Assembly: GCA_017302755.1 (NCBI GenBank)
Contig: JAFLCR010000080.1
Coordinates: 1 to 9,415, forward strand
Direction of reading: 5' to 3'
DNA from: Alphaproteobacteria bacterium
Lineage (GTDB): Bacteria; Pseudomonadota; Alphaproteobacteria; Rickettsiales; JAFLCR01
DNA: 9,415 nucleotides
In this document: positions 6,199-9,415 of the stretch, in pieces
Position numbering within the stretch: the first letter of the stretch is position 1
Layout of the letters: each line of letters opens with the position of its first letter
Notes under the pieces: generated by a model
Databases searched by the model: none
What the model was told of the DNA's origin: nothing
What the model saw: only the letters and a program-made list of their open reading frames with translations
Program-made: the position numbers and the translations under genes

Positions 6199-9138
6199 AT
6201 GGTCCACCTCTCCCATAACCTCACCTTCCCCGACCTCTACTCCCGCGACGGCCTCACCCGCCTCGACGCCGCCTTCGCCGCGCACCTCGTGCAGGCCGAC
6301 GCCGAACTCCACGCCCGCTTCCTCGACGCCCGCACCACGCCCGAATCCCTTAACCCCAAAGACGAATCCCTCCTCATCCTCGCCCTCGGCCCCCATATTG
6401 AGGATTTCACCGCCCAGCTTTTCTCCATCGAAAAAGAATCCCGCGCCCTTGCCGAGTCCCACCACGCGCTCGCGCCGCTTTACGCCTGCAAACGCCTGTT
6501 CGTGCAGCGCCGCGCCGCCAAGGCGGTGAAGCCGGAGGAGGCTTCGACGCTGGATGGAGAAGCATTATTACAAGCACTGTCCCTAAAACCCTCCCCCTCA
6601 GAGGGGGAGGGAAGGGTGGGGGTTGGCGAGATGGGGAGTGCCGTTTCCTCCAACCCCCACCCCAACCCTCCCCCTCAGAGGGGGAAGGAGGAAACTATAT
6701 CTCCCTATCAGCCTGAATCGGCGCTGACCATTGAGAGGGCACAAGCATTGCGCGGCAACCCTACGGATGCGGAAAAGCATCTATGGAGGCATCTTCGCCA
6801 GCGTCAGCTGGCGGACTGCAAATTCCGCCGGCAGCACCCTGTAGGTAAATACATCGCCGACTTTGCCTGCGTTGAACGTCAATTAATTATCGAACTTGAC
6901 GGCGGCCAGCACGCGGAGAGCGCCGAGCGCGATGCTGTCCGCACCGCCTGGCTGGAATCCCAAGGCTACAAGGTGCTGCGCTTCTGGAACCATGACGTGT
7001 TGCAAAACACCGAAGGCGTCCTTCAGGGCATCCTTGAACATCTGCAATCAGCGGAAGATTTCGAACTCACCTTCGCCAAAGCCGTCATGTCCTGGCTCGA
7101 CGACGAAGCCGCAAACAAAGACCAGCTCGACCTCGCTGCCCGCTACGCCGCCTGGGCGCTTTACAGCGCGCAGGGCAGGGCGAAACACGGCAAGGGCATT
7201 CTGTTCCAGCAACCGGCGAAGCTCGACTTCCAACACCTTGTTCACGTCGAAACCGAAATCCGCGACGGCGTCACCGTCCTGAAACTTCCCGAATCGCAAC
7301 TGCGCCGCCGCGAGGGCTTCTCCCTCACCGATGCCGGCGCGACGCTTGCCGAAGCGCTTGACGAAACCCACTACTGCATCTTCTGCGCTCACCAGGGCAA
7401 GGATTCCTGCTCCAAGGGCCTGCGCGAGAAAGACGGCGCGTTCAAAAAGAACCCGCTCGACATCACCCTTGCCGGCTGCCCGCTCGAAGAAAAAATCTCC
7501 GAGATGAACGAACTGAAAAGCCAGGGGTTCAGCATCGCCGCGCTGGCGACGGTCGTGATCGACAACCCGATGTGCGCGGGTACGGGACACCGCATCTGCA
7601 ACGACTGCATGAAATCCTGCATCTACCAAAAGCAGGAGCCCGTCGACATCCCGCAAGCCGAAACCCGCACGCTGAAAGACGTGCTCTCGCTCCCCTACGG
7701 CTTCGAGATCTACAGCCTCTTTACGCGCTGGAACCCACTCAACTTCCGCCGCCCGCTCCCTCGTTCCGACACCGGCAAAAAAATACTGGTGGCCGGCCTC
7801 GGCCCTGCGGGCTACACCCTCGCGCATCACCTGATGAACGACGGCCACACGGTCGTCGGCATCGACGGCCTCAAAATCGAACCCCTGCCGCCGCACATCT
7901 CCGGCATCACGCAAAGCGGCGAGCGTGTTCCCTTCGAGCCGATCAAGGACGTCACCACCCTCTACGAAGATTTAGACCAACGCACCCTTGCCGGTTTTGG
8001 CGGCGTCGCCGAATACGGCATCACCGTGCGCTGGAACAAGAACTACCTCAAACTCATCCGCCTGCTTCTGGAGCGCCGCGAGCAATTCCGCATGCACGGC
8101 GGCGTGCGCTTCGGCTCCAGCCTCACCATAGAGAACAGCTTCGAGATGGGCTTCGACCACATCGCGCTCTGCATGGGCGCGGGCAAGCCCACCACGCTGG
8201 ATATTCCGAACGGCATGGCGCGTGGTGTGCGCACCGCCTCCGACTTCCTCATGGCGTTGCAACTGACCGGCGCGGCGAAGAAAGATTCCATCGCCAACCT
8301 GCAACTGCGCCTGCCGGTCGTCGTCATCGGCGGCGGCCTGACGGCCATCGACACCGCCACCGAATCGCTCGCCTACTATCCTGTGCAAGTCGAAAAATTC
8401 CTCGCCCGCCACGAAGCCCTCGGCGCGCCTGATTTATGGAAAGGCGAAGAAAAAGAAATCGCCGAGGAGTTCCTGCATCACGCCCGCGCTATCCGCGCCG
8501 AACGTGCAGCGGCTGAACGTGAGGGCAGGGAGCCGCGCATCCTGGAACTTCTGAAAAGCTGGGGCGGCGTGACCATCGCCTACCGCAAATCCCTCACCGA
8601 TTCGCCGAGCTACCGCCTCAACCACGAGGAAGTGGAGAAAGCCCTGGAGGAAGGCATTTTCTTCTTAGAAAACGCCACCCCCACCGCCGTGGAGTTGGAT
8701 ACGCACGGCCACGCCCGCGCCCTAAAAATCGTCATCCCGGCGAAGGCCGGGACCCAGGGTTCTCATGACACCACCTTGGAAACACTGGGTCCCGGCCTTC
8801 GCCGGGATGACAAGGTAGTGGCAACGCTCCCCGCCCGCGCCATCCTCATCGCCGCCGGGACTAGCCCCAACACCGTGCTCGCCCGCGAAGACGGCAGCAT
8901 CGAACTCGACGGCAAATACTTCCGCGCCATCGACGAATCCGGCGCGCCCGTCACGCCGGAGCGCAGCGCCAAACCCGCCACGCCGCACGTATTGATGCAC
9001 CAGACCAAAGACGGCAAAGCCGTCAGCTTCTTCGGCGACCTTCACCCCTCTTTCGCAGGCAACGTGGTAAAAGCGATGGGCAGCGCAAAGCAGGGTTATG
9101 CAGTGATTACGCGCCTGCTTTCACGGAGTGCAGCATGA
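6199..9138 (+). CDS. GltD-like Fe-S/FAD/NAD(P) oxidoreductase carrying in-frame insertions (DUF559 domain and two palindromes)
   Basis: The 979-residue frame is uninterrupted. Host parts: an N-terminal region (1-127, resuming near 285) that I cannot assign; a cysteine-rich region with C393-x2-C396-x7-C404, C427, and C459-x7-C467-x2-C470-x3-C474, the last resembling the [4Fe-4S] domain of glutamate synthase small subunit and dihydropyrimidine dehydrogenase (Fer4_20 type); an FAD-binding GLGPAG (533-538); an NAD(P)-binding GGGLTAID (711-718); and a closing ILIAAGTSPNT. It should pass electrons between NAD(P)H and an unknown partner via FAD and Fe-S clusters in the cytosol. Foreign parts: residues about 129-284 (composite palindrome plus complete DUF559 endonuclease domain) and 845-871 (27 residues from an 81-bp palindrome). 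Without them the enzyme would be about 795 residues. The ATG at 6199 has no clear ribosome site. It follows cysNC by 139 bp and overlaps the acetyltransferase start by 4 bases (ATGA). Whether it still folds is unknown, but the intact frame argues it is still used. Confidence 0.85.
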   Translation: MVHLSHNLTFPDLYSRDGLTRLDAAFAAHLVQADAELHARFLDARTTPESLNPKDESLLILALGPHIEDFTAQLFSIEKESRALAESHHALAPLYACKRLFVQRRAAKAVKPEEASTLDGEALLQALSLKPSPSEGEGRVGVGEMGSAVSSNPHPNPPPQRGKEETISPYQPESALTIERAQALRGNPTDAEKHLWRHLRQRQLADCKFRRQHPVGKYIADFACVERQLIIELDGGQHAESAERDAVRTAWLESQGYKVLRFWNHDVLQNTEGVLQGILEHLQSAEDFELTFAKAVMSWLDDEAANKDQLDLAARYAAWALYSAQGRAKHGKGILFQQPAKLDFQHLVHVETEIRDGVTVLKLPESQLRRREGFSLTDAGATLAEALDETHYCIFCAHQGKDSCSKGLREKDGAFKKNPLDITLAGCPLEEKISEMNELKSQGFSIAALATVVIDNPMCAGTGHRICNDCMKSCIYQKQEPVDIPQAETRTLKDVLSLPYGFEIYSLFTRWNPLNFRRPLPRSDTGKKILVAGLGPAGYTLAHHLMNDGHTVVGIDGLKIEPLPPHISGITQSGERVPFEPIKDVTTLYEDLDQRTLAGFGGVAEYGITVRWNKNYLKLIRLLLERREQFRMHGGVRFGSSLTIENSFEMGFDHIALCMGAGKPTTLDIPNGMARGVRTASDFLMALQLTGAAKKDSIANLQLRLPVVVIGGGLTAIDTATESLAYYPVQVEKFLARHEALGAPDLWKGEEKEIAEEFLHHARAIRAERAAAEREGREPRILELLKSWGGVTIAYRKSLTDSPSYRLNHEEVEKALEEGIFFLENATPTAVELDTHGHARALKIVIPAKAGTQGSHDTTLETLGPGLRRDDKVVATLPARAILIAAGTSPNTVLAREDGSIELDGKYFRAIDESGAPVTPERSAKPATPHVLMHQTKDGKAVSFFGDLHPSFAGNVVKAMGSAKQGYAVITRLLSRSAA
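6585..6690. repeat. Composite palindromic repeat, copy 2, inside the oxidoreductase frame
   Basis: It has the same architecture and nearly the same borders as copy 1: AAAA, a 38-base left half (6589-6626), a 23-base spacer (6627-6649), then a 39-base right half (6650-6688) followed by AG. The left hairpin has 11-base arms, CCCTCCCCCTC (6589-6599) and its exact complement (6601-6611), around one A. The spacer sequence is unrelated to that of copy 1 although its length is the same within one base. It is translated in full without a stop and lies just upstream of the DUF559 domain. Confidence 0.9.
6585..7047 (+). mobile_element. In-frame insertion: composite palindrome plus complete DUF559 (PD-(D/E)XK, Vsr-like) endonuclease domain
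   Basis: The host sequence appears to run GEALLQAL ... (S)AEDFELTFAKAVMSWLDDEA, and everything between (about residues 129-284) is foreign. First comes the composite palindrome (reading KPSPSEGEGRVGVG ... NPHPNPPPQRGKEE), then a complete DUF559 domain at about residues 175-282: NPTDAEKHLWRHLRQRQL, CKFRRQHPVGKYIADF, LIIELDGGQH, AWLESQGYKVLRFWNHDVL and EGVLQGILEHL. The presumed metal ligands of the PD-(D/E)XK fold are Asp221 (IADF) and Glu232 with Asp234 (ELDGGQH); all are present, so the nuclease could be active. DUF559 proteins are normally free-standing, about 115-130 residues long. This one has lost its stop and has no own start except ATG at 6631 (Met145, between the palindrome halves). 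Boundaries are uncertain by several codons, no target duplication is obvious, and no second palindrome lies on the right side. Confidence 0.85.
8731..8811. repeat. 81-bp palindromic repeat of a second family (VIPAKAGTQ type), in frame
   Basis: Two 27-base arms (8731-8757 and 8785-8811) are exact reverse complements, beginning GTCATCCCGGCGAAGGCCGG, around a 27-base loop. The unit is exactly 27 codons and starts on a codon boundary, giving residues 845-871 of the oxidoreductase: VIPAKAGTQ, then a loop peptide, then LGPGLRRDD. I know this peptide as the translation of a common proteobacterial palindromic repeat. It lies just before the conserved ATLPARAILIAAGTSPNT segment and has no sequence in common with the C-rich palindromes upstream. 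Confidence 0.93.
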
Positions 9139-9415
9139 TCCGCGATGCTATACCTGCTGATGCTACCGCCATCGCCCGCATCTACAATCAGGGCATCGAA
9201 GAACGCATGGCCACGCTCGAAACCGAACCGCGCAGCGCCGAGGAACGTGCTTCCTGGTTGGCTGCGCGCGGCCCGCGCCACCCGGTAATGGTGGCGGAGG
9301 AGAATGGCGAAGTTGCCGGCTGGGCATCGCTCAACCTGTTCAACCCGCGTGAAGCCTATCGCCACGTCGCTGATTTTTCCGTGTATGTGGATCGCGCCCA
9401 TCGCGGCAAGGGCAT
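9135..9415 (+). CDS. GNAT N-acetyltransferase (ArsN1 / phosphinothricin acetyltransferase family), cut by the window edge
   Basis: The first 93 residues are present and the C-terminal half lies outside the window. It begins MIRDAIPADATAIARIYNQG and continues IEERMATLETEPRS, HPVMVAEENGEVAGWASLNLF, RHVADFSVYVDRAHRGKG. These are the N-terminal strand-helix, the central strands and the start of the acetyl-CoA-binding motif A (R-x2-R-G-K-G) of GNAT enzymes. The IYNQGIE...ATLET opening and the 'A-x-FSVYV' strand match, from memory, the group that includes phosphinothricin acetyltransferase and the arsinothricin-resistance enzyme ArsN1, which acetylate the amino group of toxic glutamate analogues with acetyl-CoA. 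Many members have other or unknown amine substrates, so the exact substrate is open. The ATG overlaps the oxidoreductase stop as ATGA (9135-9138), so the two are translationally coupled and on one transcript. Confidence 0.85.
   Translation, partial: MIRDAIPADATAIARIYNQGIEERMATLETEPRSAEERASWLAARGPRHPVMVAEENGEVAGWASLNLFNPREAYRHVADFSVYVDRAHRGKG

Noticed and set aside
4971..6690. CRISPR-like or tandem repeat array
   Set aside because: Repeat copies are self-complementary, lie hundreds of bases apart and lack regular spacers or nearby cas genes.
6583..7050. Intein in the oxidoreductase
   Set aside because: The insert has no N-terminal splicing Cys/Ser block, no C-terminal His-Asn before a nucleophile, and is a DUF559 domain, not a LAGLIDADG or HNH intein endonuclease.
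6631..7050. Separate DUF559 gene with its own start and stop
   Set aside because: The only internal ATG is at 6631, between the palindrome halves, without a ribosome site, and the frame runs on into host sequence with no stop, so it is annotated as part of the fused frame.

Overview
The window looks like a piece of a GC-rich alphaproteobacterial chromosome. The grounds are the codon use, a CysN-CysC fusion whose CysN is of the type I associate with Rhodospirillales-like bacteria, an ArsN1-type acetyltransferase, and two classes of palindromic repeat that I know mainly from proteobacterial (often alphaproteobacterial) genomes. The exact lineage cannot be fixed from the sequence alone. No rRNA, tRNA or CRISPR array is visible.

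Layout. Positions 1-530 (minus) hold the start of a glycosyltransferase that runs off the left edge. Positions 650-1483 (plus) are cysD, the small subunit of ATP sulfurylase. Positions 1494-4145 hold four genes with no evident link to sulfate: a two-repeat DUF3592 membrane protein, a YiiX-like papain-fold hydrolase, a convergent YcxB-like membrane protein (minus), and a short band-7/SPFH protein. Parts of this block are clearly AT-richer than the flanks. Positions 4152-6059 are cysNC (ATP sulfurylase GTPase subunit fused to APS kinase). Positions 6199-9138 are one 979-codon frame: a GltD-like Fe-S/FAD/NAD(P) oxidoreductase interrupted in frame by foreign segments. Positions 9135-9415 begin a GNAT acetyltransferase that runs off the right edge and overlaps the oxidoreductase stop as ATGA.

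How the genes fit together. CysD and CysNC together would convert sulfate to APS and then PAPS. The oxidoreductase directly downstream could supply electrons in the same assimilation route, but that rests on position only. The four-gene block between cysD and cysNC separates two subunits that are normally encoded side by side, and looks inserted.

Most remarkable part. From 4971 to 8811, four palindromic or mobile insertions occur in 3.8 kb, three of them inside reading frames without breaking them. They are: a perfect 53-bp palindrome in the CysN part of cysNC; a related ~100-bp composite palindrome after the cysNC stop; a second copy of that composite joined to a complete DUF559 (PD-(D/E)XK, Vsr-like) endonuclease domain, read through as about 155 extra residues inside the oxidoreductase; and an unrelated 81-bp palindrome (peptide starting VIPAKAGTQ) near the oxidoreductase C-terminus. 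The arrangement suggests a palindrome family that spreads in frame, with the DUF559 protein as a possible mobilising enzyme.
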